Below, piece after piece: positions 12,090 to 23,440 of a stretch of 64,000 nucleotides of DNA. The DNA is from Chenopodium formosanum (taxonomy: Eukaryota; Streptophyta; Magnoliopsida; Caryophyllales; Amaranthaceae): the NCBI GenBank assembly GCA_024500155.1, contig CM044879.1, positions 1,689,501 through 1,753,500 on the forward strand, given 5' to 3'. How positions within the stretch are numbered: the first letter of the stretch is position 1; every line of letters starts with the position of its first letter. The position numbers were made by a program, and so were the translations under genes. The notes under the pieces are model-generated. The model saw only the letters and a program-made list of their open reading frames with translations, did not search any database and was not told where the DNA came from.

Positions 12090-13215
12090 TAAGCTAAAGC
12101 CCCCGCTTTGCAATAGGTAGCGGTTCTCGAAGGGGCTTTTAGTTGATTCGTGAGTTTGTGGGAAGATAAAGACACTGAGCTAATGGAACACGGTCCATTG
12201 TAGTTTTTGAAAGGTGGCTCAAGCGAAATACACTTGCACTTATCTCTGAGCTTTTTCTAGGGAAGGATTGAAATCATGAACTCATTCCGTAGGGCCCCCG
12301 TTGAACAGAGTTAGGTCATTACCTGCCTATACATTAGAATGAACAAGGAGTATAAAGGGAAATGCGGCATGAGAGACACTCATCTGGAGACTCCAACTCC
12401 TAGGAACGCTCTCTCTACAAGAGAATTATCACTTTCCTAATAAATTAAAAACCTATCTTTTTTTCTCGCCTGAAGGCACAGGCAGGCTTATCTCATAGGC
12501 GGTGCGGGACCAACGAGCCCCTATAGACTTCTCTAACAATAGTTTCGTAGCTATATTCACTGAGAAAAATGTTGCAAAGAGTTCACGTATCGATAGCTCC
12601 AAAACCATCATGTCCTGGAGATTTGGATCTTGGAGAAAGAATTCTCAACCGCTTTCATACCTTTCCTTTTTTGAGAAGGTCTAAGATCTACTGACTGATC
12701 CGGGGGGACGACTTCTGTTTTTCTGCCGGACCACACTCTTGACCTCCGATCGAGCTATGAGCACAAGTAGGTAGGTGGCTAGGGGGGGCCAAGGGGGATC
12801 TTTCTTTTTGCTTCGCGCTAGATGAGATGGTGAGTTCGTATCCTTGATTCAAAAAAGTCTCGTGAAAAGGTGCCTGTTTATGAGGAGAAATGCCGCTATT
12901 GGTGTTGTATCAGAAACCGCTCTTACTCTTTCTGGTGGTTCAGTCAATTAATCAATAGTCGAATCAATGGAAACCTCCTTCTTCAACCAGTACCCGCCGT
13001 TGATGCAATAACCGGTCTTGTTGGAATTGAATTATAATATGCCCAGAAGAGGATTGATGGCCCAAATCTGTTGTTAAAGTGAAATCATATGTTGTTCCAG
13101 TTGTCGGTGCTTGTGGTAGTAGGAGTTCTTGGTCAACCATCATTGGTGATGCAGAAGAGGATGGCAACAGAGATTCTTCCAACTTCGCTCTCAAAGGCGG
13201 GCTTGTAGACTATTG
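12090..13215. other. organelle-like insertion, probably mitochondrial (NUMT)
   Basis: This stretch differs sharply from its surroundings. It is GC-richer, nearly free of A/T homopolymers, and has plant-mitochondrial style sequence (for example gcccccgctttgcaatagg and gatccggggggacgacttc). It ends abruptly near 13215 where AT-rich nuclear DNA resumes. A minus-strand open frame at 12964-13194 encodes a 76-residue product not recognised from any family. Assignment to mitochondrion rather than plastid is an inference from composition only; no organelle gene was recognised. Confidence 0.5.
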
Positions 13216-13391
13216 AATTCTACCTTATTGATAAAATTACTTATCTTTAAATGAGAAAAATTAATGTTTTTCGCCATCTAATAAAACAAACAATGAAAAT
13301 GAAGGAAAATAGAGGATTGGAAAAAGCTTTTTCTAAGAAAATACAATAGTATAATACAATAATTTTTCATCTAATATATAAACAATGTACA

Positions 13392-13640
13392 CAGTGGCGG
13401 AACCAAGGGGGGCTGGGGTGGGCCATGGCCTCCCCTTGGTTGATATTATGTATTAAATGTTGCATAAGTATTACTACGATTTTACTTAGCTCAGTTGGTT
13501 TTAGTTGGTAGTGAGATCTATTCTCCAATCTCCACCCCAAGTACGAAACCTAACCCCTGCACTTTAATTTTTTATTTTAGCAACATCCAGGCCACACACC
13601 AATTTCGCATAAAAAAAAAAAACGGACTCTAAACATCGAC
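13392..13640. mobile_element. possible truncated hAT-like transposon end
   Basis: It begins CAGTGGCGGAACCAAGGGGG, a wording often seen at ends of plant hAT-type repeats. A tRNA-like piece (ttagctcagttggtt near 13487) is also present. The matching opposite terminus was not found, so both the boundary and the class are weak. Confidence 0.3.
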
Positions 13641-13804
13641 TGTCACGCGCCATGACATATGTTTCCGAATACATAAAAATCAAAACTAAACATATCATTC
13701 GGATTTACCCTTTTATTCACTCTCTAATTTTTCCCCTTCCTTCAATCTGATAATCGAAACTCAGACACTTCGAAATAGTGAGAGAGCCGACTGTTGCGGC
13801 GCCC

Positions 13805-16800
13805 ATGACGGTGGAGGTACTTAACACCGGCGTCGATTCCGCCGCTTCTGCGACGGTTTTCCAGAACGGCGGCGTCGCTAATGGAGATATCAATGCAAAC
13901 CCTAAAAAATCGAAGGAGAACGATCGTCGCCGCCGTCGTCGCAAGCAGAAGAAGAAGAAGAGTGCTTCTTCTCAAGCTAAAGATGATGGAAATGATAGTG
14001 ATGTTGATGCTGCTGTCTCTAATGGCGACGCTCCTCAACAGGTTTTTCTCTCTCTCTTTTTTTGGTTGTTGATTTTATATAATTAGGGTTAGGGTTTTGG
14101 TTTTGGTTTTGGTGAGTTTAGGGTTTTGATTTTGGGGTTTGGTGTTTTGGTTGATGTTTAGGGTTTAGGTTTTAGGGTTTCTTACTGTGTATGCTATGAT
14201 AAGAGTTTATTTTCTAGCTTAGAGAATTTTTGTTTAGAGATGAGTGTTTAATGTGATTTTAGTTTATGTTTTTTGATGCTATTATGCTGAATTCATCTTG
14301 TTCCTCTTTCTATGAATTGGAAATTAATTCTTATTCTGATGGATGTTCTTTATAAGGCTACTTGTGGTTAGGACTCATTTGAAACAAATTGCTTGCACAT
14401 AGTCTAAGATGATAGGCTATACGATTTCCCCTCAAAGATTTGTCGATCATAGTTAAACAGGGCGTGGCTACATGTAGTGGTAGATGTTTATGTTCAAACG
14501 TCTGCTCCATCCGTCCTTTTGCTATCAGTATTGTCATTCGACTTGTACACACTTGATTGGTAAACCTTGTTGTATTATATGATAGTGAACAAGTATAAAG
14601 TTGCTCGGGATTTAATTGTTTTGCTTGCTTTTTGCTAAGATCTGGATGCTAATGCTATCATCATGAGGTTGCTTCTACCATGCAAAGTGGGAGTTTGCGA
14701 ACTCAGATGAGAGGTTACTAATATGGGTTTTTTCTTGTCCTATCTGCGGGTACTTTACACCAGTCATATCTTTCTTTTGGCTGTTTAGAAGTTAGTGGCA
14801 AGTGTTGCCTAATAATTACATGGTATTTTCAAGTTACTACAAAAACGAAATGATCATCATAGTTTTTTCAATTTGCCTGTGTCATTCTGTATTTGACTTA
14901 TCTAGTGGAGGTGATAATGATAAGCTTGAATTTTGGTGGCAATAGTTATATTGAAATAAAAGAGGGTTTAGTGTGAAAGTGTCATTGAGGGGGATTCTAA
15001 AAACTATATTGCAGAACTAGATTGGATGGAAGTACCCTCCAGTATGTGTTACTAGTATCTTGGTTGTATCATGGATAAGAATGGTGTATTTATTAAGATG
15101 TTTTGCTACTATGTGGATCAGGTTTATATAGCTCAATGGATAGAATATAAGTTTGATTGTACATCAGGTACTAAAAAATTTTATTGTGAGTACTCAAGGG
15201 TAATTTTGAATTCTAGAGTTTGGGTTGAAAATCATTTAGTGTGAGTCGATTGAGCATTGATTGGGGGTAAAAGAAAGGAGTAAAGCATAGGGAAGTTTGA
15301 GTTCACCGAGGCTCATCTTAGGTATTGAGGTATTGGAAGAGGTGGATAAAATTCTCTTTTTGTTTCGGTGGTTAAATTATGTATTGGAGGCTTGGAGCAT
15401 GTATAGCTGAATTGAAGAAGAGATCAAAAGGTCTAATTGTAATTACAAGCAGGCTCTTTTTCCAAAACATAGTTGATGGTGAGCCGTGCTGGATATGGTC
15501 AAAATTTGTGATCTACTAAAGGCCTTTTTAGTATTTTATTTCTAATGTAGATCAATGGATTTTCTCGTTTTATTATGCTTTTGATGTCTCTTCATTGGAT
15601 TTAACACTTTGCTTAGATTGAAAGAAATGAAGGGAAAGGAAGGGAAGGGGAAGGGAAATGGAGGGGTAGATACTAGTAAATTTTATTTGGATAGAAAATG
15701 AGGAAGGGTATTGGAGAGAAGGAAGTAGAGGATTTAAATTGCAAGAAATTGATTTCTCCATCAACAGAGAGATTTGGAAGGAAAACTCATCATTCTTCCC
15801 TCCCTCCCTCTTCTTTTCCTTCCCCTTTTACTATCCAAGTACACTATAACACTATGCCTGGATAATAATAGTGAAGGGAAAGGGAGGGGAAGGAAAAAGA
15901 GGGAAGGGAAAGGGAGGTACGGGGAGGGAGAAGGAGACCTTCCATCTTCCTTCCAAACCTCTCCAACAATGGAGGGATTTGATTCATTTAAAGTGGAAGG
16001 AAAATGGATCCTTCCAATTCCCTCCCCTTCCCTCCTTGTATTAGATATCCAAACAAGGGAGGATGCATCCCTCCATTTCTCTTCTCTTCCTTTCCCTCCA
16101 TTTCCCTCTATCCAAACATAGCGTAAAAGTTTATTCTGTCTTTCTCTGTTGTGATTGCAGATTTTATAATAAATTGTGAACTTATAATTGATTCTTTGTT
16201 TGACAATCACAGCTTCCATTTGTCTTCCTCTGTTGTCTACTGTGGAATCTACGTGTTGCAAGACTTTTCCTGCTCTTCATTGAATTTCTTTGGGCAATAT
16301 ATTACCCTCGTGCTCTCTTTTCATTTTTTCAGGTTTTGGAGGAAGTTAAGGTGAAATATGTGCCTGAAAAAGCTGACTTAGATGATGACTTGCTTGATGA
16401 TTTCAAAAGGGTTTTTGAGAAGTTCTCATTCAAGGAACCTGAAGGAGATGAGGTATTGTGATTGCTAGTGTTTTGTTTTGTTTGTTTGAAAAAAAAAAGA
16501 GATTATTGAAAATATGCTTTTGGCTTAAAATCAGCTTTTCTGTTTGCTTTAATTGACTCAGGCTGATGAAAAAAAGGATGAGATAGATCAAGATGCAGCG
16601 AAGAAGAAAGCTGACTCAGATTCTGACGAGGAAGATCAGGATAATCAACAGAAGGAGAAAGGGATCTCAAATAAGAAAAAGAAGGTATTGCTTTTATTTT
16701 ACAATTATATGTTTATTTTCGTCCTGTGTGTATAGTATGTATTCTAGAAAGTAATGTCTTCCTCCAATTTAATACCTTTTTTTTTTTCTTTTTTCTTTTC

Positions 16801-19800
16801 TTTTTCTTCGCTACTCCTTTTCAGCTGCAAAGGAGGATGAAGATTGCCGAGCTGAAGCAGATTTGCCGAAGGCCTGATGTGGTAGAGGTGTGTACTTATT
16901 TTGATGTTCTAAAGATTTTACTGATTAATGCAACATGTTTCTCCTTTTTGTTTCATTTGAGCTGGGGTATGTGTAGGGCAACTCCAGATTATAAAGTTTG
17001 AGGGGTGCTATGATCACATTTGGTGATAAGAAGTTTTGGCCCTGGGATCTGTAGATGTTCAGAACTACTAAGTTAATGACTGCATGATTGAATTGGCATT
17101 AATGTATTAATGGTTAGTATGAAACAAGTTGAGGAGAAGAAAGGTGAATGAAGGTGGTGGTGGCTTAGGAAAGGGGTGGGGATTGGGGATTTGCTGTTCA
17201 TAAAATGGGAAAGAAGGTAAATGTTCCCCCATCATGTAGGTTACCTGCATCCCTTCTTTAACGACCACTATTCCATTCCCTTAGGCTTGGTTTTAAAAAG
17301 CGCGGCGCGCCTCGCTCTCAGGCGGAAATGGGCTTTAGCTAGGCGAGGCTCAGTCATCTACGGAAGGCGCGCGCCTCGTGCATCTCAAAGCGCCTTTGGT
17401 AAGGTGCGCCTTTGCGCCTCAAGGAAAATAACTAAGATTTAAGTTATAAATTGAAGAATGGTGGACATTTTTTCAAATTCAGACTACCTTAGCTTTACAT
17501 ATATCATTATTTAATTTATTATGAACCTTTTTAATTGGTATTAAGTACAATCAAAGTAAAAAATAATTTGAAATAAATATATAAATACATGTGCCTTGCA
17601 TACACAAGGCGCGCGCCTTGCGCCTAGGCTGCAAGGACCATTTGCGCCTTGGTGCGCCTCGCGCCTTTTAAAATTAAGCCCTTAGGTGATAACCAGTTAA
17701 CCACACAAACACCCCCCCCCCCCCAAAAAAAAAAAAAAAAAAAAAAAAAACCATTTCTAGCATTGCCTGGGTGGCTGGGTGTATGCTTTTCAACTTTTAA
17801 AGAAGAAAAGAAAAACATATGTTCAGTTTAGCACAAACAAGTTAAATATAGTTCGACTCAAACAGGCCCAATTTAATTTACTTAGATGCAAATAATTAAA
17901 AATGATGCACCTGTATGCAGCGCAAAGTTTAATTTGGCTTGATTTTTTTAGTCCAGCTCAATGTGATTTGGTGTAAAGAACATGCCCTGATGTAAATATG
18001 CAGGTTCTGTTTTCAGTTTCTTAAATTGTTTCTTTTGTCCGTCAGAAATGGTAATTCCTTTTTGTTACTCGAACTTGAGTACTCGTGTCTGACATGGCTA
18101 TGTATCCAATTGTCCGATTATACTATATTTAAAAAAATCCCATGACTTTGGCCTAAAATAAAGTGTCCATACCCATGTCGGACTGTCGGTGTGTTAAGGA
18201 TGCAACATGGGTACTTGAAGTTACATCAAGAGAATATGTTACTTGTGTTACTCGAACTTGGGTATGTCTGACATAGGTGTTTTTTAAAGTATTCGACTTT
18301 GCTTTTCTTCGATCCATGGTTTTGGCCTTAATTGAGTGTCAAAGTTTCCATATACATGACTGTGTTGGAGCATCATTGATTGGACATGGATGCTTGAGGT
18401 GAAATGAAGAGTTGTTACATAGTTTGTGCTGTTGATTGACAAAGATTTGCTATGTACCTATACATTAACTCTACACCTAGATTTTGTAACTGGATTTTGA
18501 CTAGTTTGGGATTTTATATCCATATTTTTGTTGCTCTGCCCCATTGATTACTTCTGATTATGTTTGATTTTTGTAGATCTGGGATGCAACTGCTCATGAC
18601 CCCAAGTTGCTGGTGTTTCTCAAGTCATACAGAAATACGGTTCCTGTCCCTAGGCATTGGTGTCAGAAGAGGAAGTATTTGCAGGTTAGTACATGTTGCT
18701 GATGTACCCTCTACTTATATTACTATATGTATGCATAAGCATGGGTCTATTAGTTTGTGTGATTTGGGGGAGAGGGTGAGGTCGATAACAGTCGATGAGG
18801 TGTTATCTTATACGCATATATGTGGTTCTTGCAGGGTAGCGGCTGTGACATTCATGGAGACGAGACAGGTAGGTTTCTGGAAAGGGACCATTGAATGGGT
18901 TCTTTGTAACATGTCAGGCGGTGTGGGCTGGGTTGTAGAACATGATTGATATCTCATAATGTTGGTTTAAAGATGTTTAAGCTGTATATTTGCTTTTCCT
19001 ACATTGATGTTCAGTGTGTTTGTGATCTTGTCAGTGTTATGTCTCTACTTGGTTTCAGCTTCCTCAGCACACTTGAGTATTGCTTAGGCTGAACATGTTT
19101 TCCCCAGATGATCTGAGATCTGGCTAAAATTCTAGATTGGACTCGCAGTTTAACATCTAAAATTCTAAATTGTATTTTATTATCTGTAAAATTTTATGCC
19201 CATATTTGATCATGAACTTTTCCCTCATCGGTTGTTGACCAATGTTTTGCAGGGGAAGCGTGGTATCGAAAAGCAGCCGTTTCAGCTTCCTGATTTTATT
19301 GCTGCAACTGGTATCGAAAAGATTAGACAGGTAATCTTACAAACTATAAGTGATTGTTGATCTGTGTAGCTTTAAATTATGGTATATAGTGTAAACTTGA
19401 GATAAGGAAGCATGCATTCTCCCATGTATGCTGAAGCAATCTTTATTTGGCATTTTGGCCTTAGCCTTCTGTACTTTTGTTAATGAGCCCTTTTTTTTTT
19501 TATTTTTTTTTATTTTTTATGTTTTGGTGACATTAGAAAAAGGTTAAGCTCATTGTCATTCTCATTTCCTTTTCAATTAAATATCATTTTTGGAATTTGA
19601 GGGAAGAAATTGGCTTCTGGTTGGTTTAAATTGCTTGTCCTTGTGTTGACATAGTCTAATCTTTAACAAAAAGTTGTCCTGGATATTTTTTATCTGATTG
19701 GATTGATGAGCTTTTATTAGTGCATGTTGATGTCTCTAATTGCTATCTTTTTGTCATTACCGGGTTAATATTTACATGTAGTTTAGGGGTTCTTGTTAGA

Positions 19801-22800
19801 TTGTAATATTGTAATGATTGAATCAGATAATTTGCTGTTACAAAGAATTCTCGGTCATGAATTTGGGTTCGGTTATTTAATCTTCACTAATTTTCTTTTC
19901 CTATCTACAGGCTTATATTGAAAAGGAAGATAGTAAGAAGTTAAAGCAAAAACAACGGGAACGCATGCAGCCAAAGATGGGCAAAATGGATATTGATTAT
20001 CAGGTTTGTTGATTTGTGTGGTGTCTGGTGCATTGTACCGTGCCTTGTATTATATGGCTTGGTTATGGAAATGTCCTCAATTAACTTTGTGATGGGTGGT
20101 TTGACATTATCTTTTCTTTCACTCTTTCAGGTTCTGCATGATGCATTTTTTAAATATCAGACAAAGCCAAAGTTGACGCCATATGGTGATTTATATTATG
20201 AAGGGAAAGAATTTGAGGTATGGTTTTTTGAATCTCCATTTCTACTGTGATTGAATTTTTGTATTCTGATTTTGCTTCTACAGTCTGGTCCTTTGCCAAA
20301 ATTATCATCTTCCTTGCATGATCAATCACCATTAAAGAAAAGTTTATATATGGTTGGATGTCTAAGCCTTATGTACTGAATTGCATGACAATCTCATACC
20401 TGAGGACCAGAGGTTTGGCTGCTTCTGTCGTTGGTTGGAAGTGGTGCTTTTCTGGATGACATGAGTAAATGATAATGACTGTCATGTTGTTATTCATTTT
20501 AACCAAGGAAAGGAGAGAATAATGAATTTTCATGTTATTTGTGATGTATCTCCTCCATCTGTAGCCTGAGTAGGCTACTAGGCTGAATATCTGTATAGTT
20601 TTCTTATATCTGCTCTAGCTTGTGTAACTAGGGCCTTGTAGACAGTGCCGTGTATTTGCGAATGACTTCACCAACAATGTAATTGCTCACATTTAAATGG
20701 TTTTGACTTGTGGACTACGGTAGGCATTGTTAAATGATGGTATTGGTTATGGATTAATAGTGTAATTTTGCAAGTATAATCTCACTTCAAGGTCTATAGT
20801 AATGCTTGTCCACCCATCTAATTCTCGATTTCTTCCTAAATTTCATTACCACATCTAAAGGAGTTGTTCAATGATAGTGTAAATTTATAAAGTAAAACTT
20901 AATATTTGGGGATGGAGTTCAGTTATTCTATAATGTTGAAGTAATAATATTTATTAAAGATCAAGGTGATGTAACATGTTTTTTCCACATATGGCATCAA
21001 ATGATTAATGACAGCTTCTTTTTGGTTTTAATGCAGGTAAAACTCAGGGAGATGAAGCCCGGCACCTTGTCTAAGGAGCTGAAGGAAGCTCTTGGGATGC
21101 CAGAGGGCGCCCCTCCTCCATGGCTTATTAATATGCAGGTAAGTTTTGTAATTCATCTCCTTAGGTATGCATCTATTTCTTGGTTACTTATAATTCTCTT
21201 TCTTGTTCCAGAGATATGGCCCCCCACCATCATACCCACACTTGAAAATCCCTGGATTAAATGCTCCTATTCCACCTGGTGCTAGTTTTGGTTATCATCC
21301 TGGTGGCTGGGGCAAACCTCCTGTTGATGAAGTAAGTGTTTTATTTAACTCTAATTTAGTTGGTGTGTACTTAGTCCTGTTTCCCATAATTGATTGCTGA
21401 TATTTTTTTTTTCTTTTTTGTGTTGATAGTATGGACGCCCACTGTATGGAGATGTGTTTGGTGTTCAGCAGCAAGACGAACCTAATTATGAGGTATACTT
21501 GGTTCATGAATTGTTTTTATATATTCAATCTTTTTTATGTGGCCAGTCTCATTTTCTGTTCTGTTTTTTAAGATTAGTTAATTTGTTTAATGGATTCAGG
21601 AAGAACCAGTGGACAAGTCAAAGCATTGGGGAGATTTAGAGGAAGAAGAAGAAGAGGAAGAAGAGGAGGAGGAAGAGGAAGAAGAACTTGAGGAGGAGGA
21701 GCTTGAGGATGGCATTCAGTCTATCGATAGTCTATCAAGGTATTCAGCTAGTTAATGTGCTGCATTTCCATTTTCAGGAAAGAAATATCCTTGTATGTCA
21801 GGCCGTTGTCGAGTTGATAATCATGCTATATTTCCACTGCTGATGAATATTGACTTTGTATCTTTTGCAGTACTCCTACTGGTGTTGAAACGCCTGATGT
21901 TATTGACCTTCGTAAGCAACAGAGGAAAGAGCCTGAGAAACCTCTTTATCAAGTAAGCAAGGATTTAGGACTGCTACTGCTCTTCAGTGGTTATAATCTT
22001 TGTGCTTAATGTGCCTTTGACTGTTTTCTAATCTATTTTTGTTTCGTGTGTTTTTGAAGGTACTTGAAGAAAAAGAAGAGAGAATTGCTCCAGGCACATT
22101 GTTGGGAACAAGTCATACGTATGTATTCTTGTTCTTGTTAATTTGTCTGTCTTGTTTATGGGAATATTGATTTTATATTTTACTGTTTATTTTCACATTG
22201 CTGAAGTATCTTTTATTGTTACCAGGTATGTTGTTGGAGCTACTAATCAAGACAAAGCAGGAGCTAAGAGGGTAAAAAAATATGCTTTCTTTCTTGTCCT
22301 CCTCCCCTACCCAAGAACCTTATATTTCTTACCATCGCAAAATAGTCCTTTTTATAGATTAATAAATTGAGAAGGGTTGTCTTAGTAGGCTCTGCTTGGT
22401 TCAACTGATTTTGTCTGAAATCATACTCTCAACTGATATTATTCACTTGTTTCACTATAGCATAACTTATGTTTGAGTGTCATTTTATTTGAACTTAATC
22501 TTAATATATATCACCTCGTTTGAAATTATTTATCTGAAATAAGACAAAATAAGTTGAAAGAAACAGAAGCCTTTTAGGATATGTGTTATGTAGCCCATTT
22601 TTCCATTCTTCAGAATGACTTTACTCTATAATCTATGTACTGACTACTAATAGCTGATTCTAGTACAGACCATTGGCCTTTCAGGATATGTGTTTTGTAG
22701 CCCAATTTTCCATTCTTCAGAATGACTTTACTCTATAGTTTTTTGTATAAATTACTTAATAGCTGATCCTAGTAGAACATTGTAAGTGTTTTTTGGGCAT

Positions 22801-23440
22801 TTGATGTTTTTATTTATAACAAGATATAATACAGATATCTAGTTTTGTTATATACTAGATTTGTTTTTATTTACTTGACCTAGTAAGTAATTAGAGAAGG
22901 TAAACATTCGCTAATAGAACATGAGGTTGCAGGAATTAGTCCTGTGGAAACTCTTAATTTACTTATTGATGTTTATTTATGGTTTTCGTTTACAGGTTGA
23001 TCTTCTTAGGGGTCAAAAGGCAGATAAAGTGGATGTTTCTCTGCAGCCAGAAGAGTTGGAGACCATTGACAACGTATTGGCTGCGAAGTAAGTTTCTAGT
23101 TATTTGAGATATCGTCCACCTGTTTATGTATCTTTCATTGATACTGGCTCAAAATCTTCTGTCTTTTTGTTTATGTAAATTTTTTTCTATGCTTTATTTT
23201 TCAGGTATGAAGAAGCAAGGGAGGAGGAGAGATTACGTAGCCAGCGTGAAGATTTCAGTGATATGGTTGCAGAGGTTGGTAGCTTGCTATTTTTGTATTT
23301 AAGTTATCCAAGAACTCCATGTTCCTGTCATTGCTAATTCTTTTTTTCTGTGATATCTTCTGCTACAGAACGAGAAAAAGAGGAAGCGAAAGATGCAGGA
23401 TAAGGAAGGGAAGTCAAAGAAGAAGGATTTCAAGTTTTAG
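13805..23440 (+). CDS. SF3B2: splicing factor 3B subunit 2 (SF3B2/SAP145), 18 exons
   Basis: Exons: 13805-14041, 16333-16452, 16562-16684, 16825-16887, 18577-18684, 19253-19330, 19911-20003, 20131-20217, 21037-21138, 21212-21331, 21430-21492, 21600-21739, 21871-21952, 22060-22118, 22226-22271, 22996-23087, 23205-23274, 23369-23440. All introns are GT-AG and the frame stays open for 584 residues. The protein is the SF3b-complex subunit of the U2 snRNP that binds around the branch site. A Lys/Arg-rich N-terminus precedes the DUF382 region (about 172-300, with PRHWCQKRKYLQGKRGIEKQ and PKMGKMDIDYQ). The PSP proline-rich domain follows (about 307-360, with LREMKPGTLS, PPPWLINMQ and PGLNAPIP), then a long Glu run at about 410-430 and a basic C-terminus ending KDFKF. 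The start at 13805 (MTVEVL) is preferred to upstream in-frame codons, which are not ATG. Introns 1 and 4 carry transposons. Confidence 0.96.
14078..14182 (+). promoter_or_regulatory. telo-box-rich start of SF3B2 intron 1
   Basis: Just inside intron 1 the sequence repeats ttagggtt, gtttagggtttagg and ttttagggttt. Such telo-box motifs (AGGGTTTA-like) are known near the starts of plant genes for the translation and splicing machinery, where telobox-binding factors act. That role is inferred here. Confidence 0.5.
15604..15844. mobile_element. purine/pyrimidine-rich miniature element (older copy)
   Basis: A purine-rich arm (gaagggaaaggaaggga) from about 15629 faces a pyrimidine-rich arm ending ctatccaagtacac. 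The inverted outer ends are acactttgcttagatt and, complemented, gtgtacttggatagt. No clean TSD is seen. It lies in intron 1 of SF3B2, directly before the next copy. Confidence 0.4.
15850..16123. mobile_element. purine/pyrimidine-rich MITE with TAA target duplication
   Basis: The ends are CACTATGCCTGGATAA and, on the other strand, CGCTATGTTTGGATAG. TAA flanks both sides (15847-15849, 16124-16126), as for PIF/Harbinger (Tourist) elements. One half is G/A only (gaagggaaagggagg) and the other is C/T-rich. It lies in SF3B2 intron 1, about 200 bp before exon 2. Confidence 0.6.
17284..17681. mobile_element. GC-rich-ended Tourist/Harbinger-like element with TTA duplication
   Basis: It starts GGCTTGGTTTTAAAAAGCGC and ends GCGCCTTTTAAAATTAAGCC(C). 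TTA is on both sides (17281-17283, 17682-17684). The terminal 100-150 bp are very rich in GGCGCGCC-type motifs, while the middle (about 17430-17600) is AT-rich. It lies in SF3B2 intron 4. A C run then A run (17711-17750) follows. Confidence 0.65.
18056..18420. repeat. diverged direct repeat in SF3B2 intron 4
   Basis: The phrase 'gttactcgaacttg(a/g)gta' occurs near 18064 and again near 18247, followed each time by related 'gtctgacat', 'ttggcctaa' and 'gtgtccat/gtttccat' pieces. This gives two imperfect copies of about 180 bp. The function is unknown. Confidence 0.4.
22566..22795. repeat. tandem duplication in SF3B2 intron 15
   Basis: Two copies of a unit of about 115 bp contain aggatatgtgtt(a/t)tgtagccca and ccattcttcagaatgacttt. 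The second starts near 22680, and they differ by scattered substitutions. They are not near the splice sites. Confidence 0.6.

Noticed and set aside
12502..13194. Protein genes in the organelle-like block
   Set aside because: The open frames are short and not recognised. They are probably non-functional in the nucleus.
13487..13560. tRNA gene (ttagctcagttggtt)
   Set aside because: Only the D-arm-like part fits. No acceptor stem, anticodon stem or proper T-arm can be paired.
13778..13804. Longer N-terminus for SF3B2
   Set aside because: The in-frame upstream codon at 13778 is GTG, not ATG. The ATG at 13805 gives the plausible MTVEVL start.
15761..16261. 166-residue minus-strand open frame
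   Set aside because: It runs through the purine/pyrimidine-rich MITE and SF3B2 intron 1. Its composition is set by the low-complexity arms.
18835..18868. Constitutive exon of SF3B2
   Set aside because: It would break the frame, and the family sequence runs directly from KRKYLQ to GKRGIEK. Kept only as a possible regulated exon.
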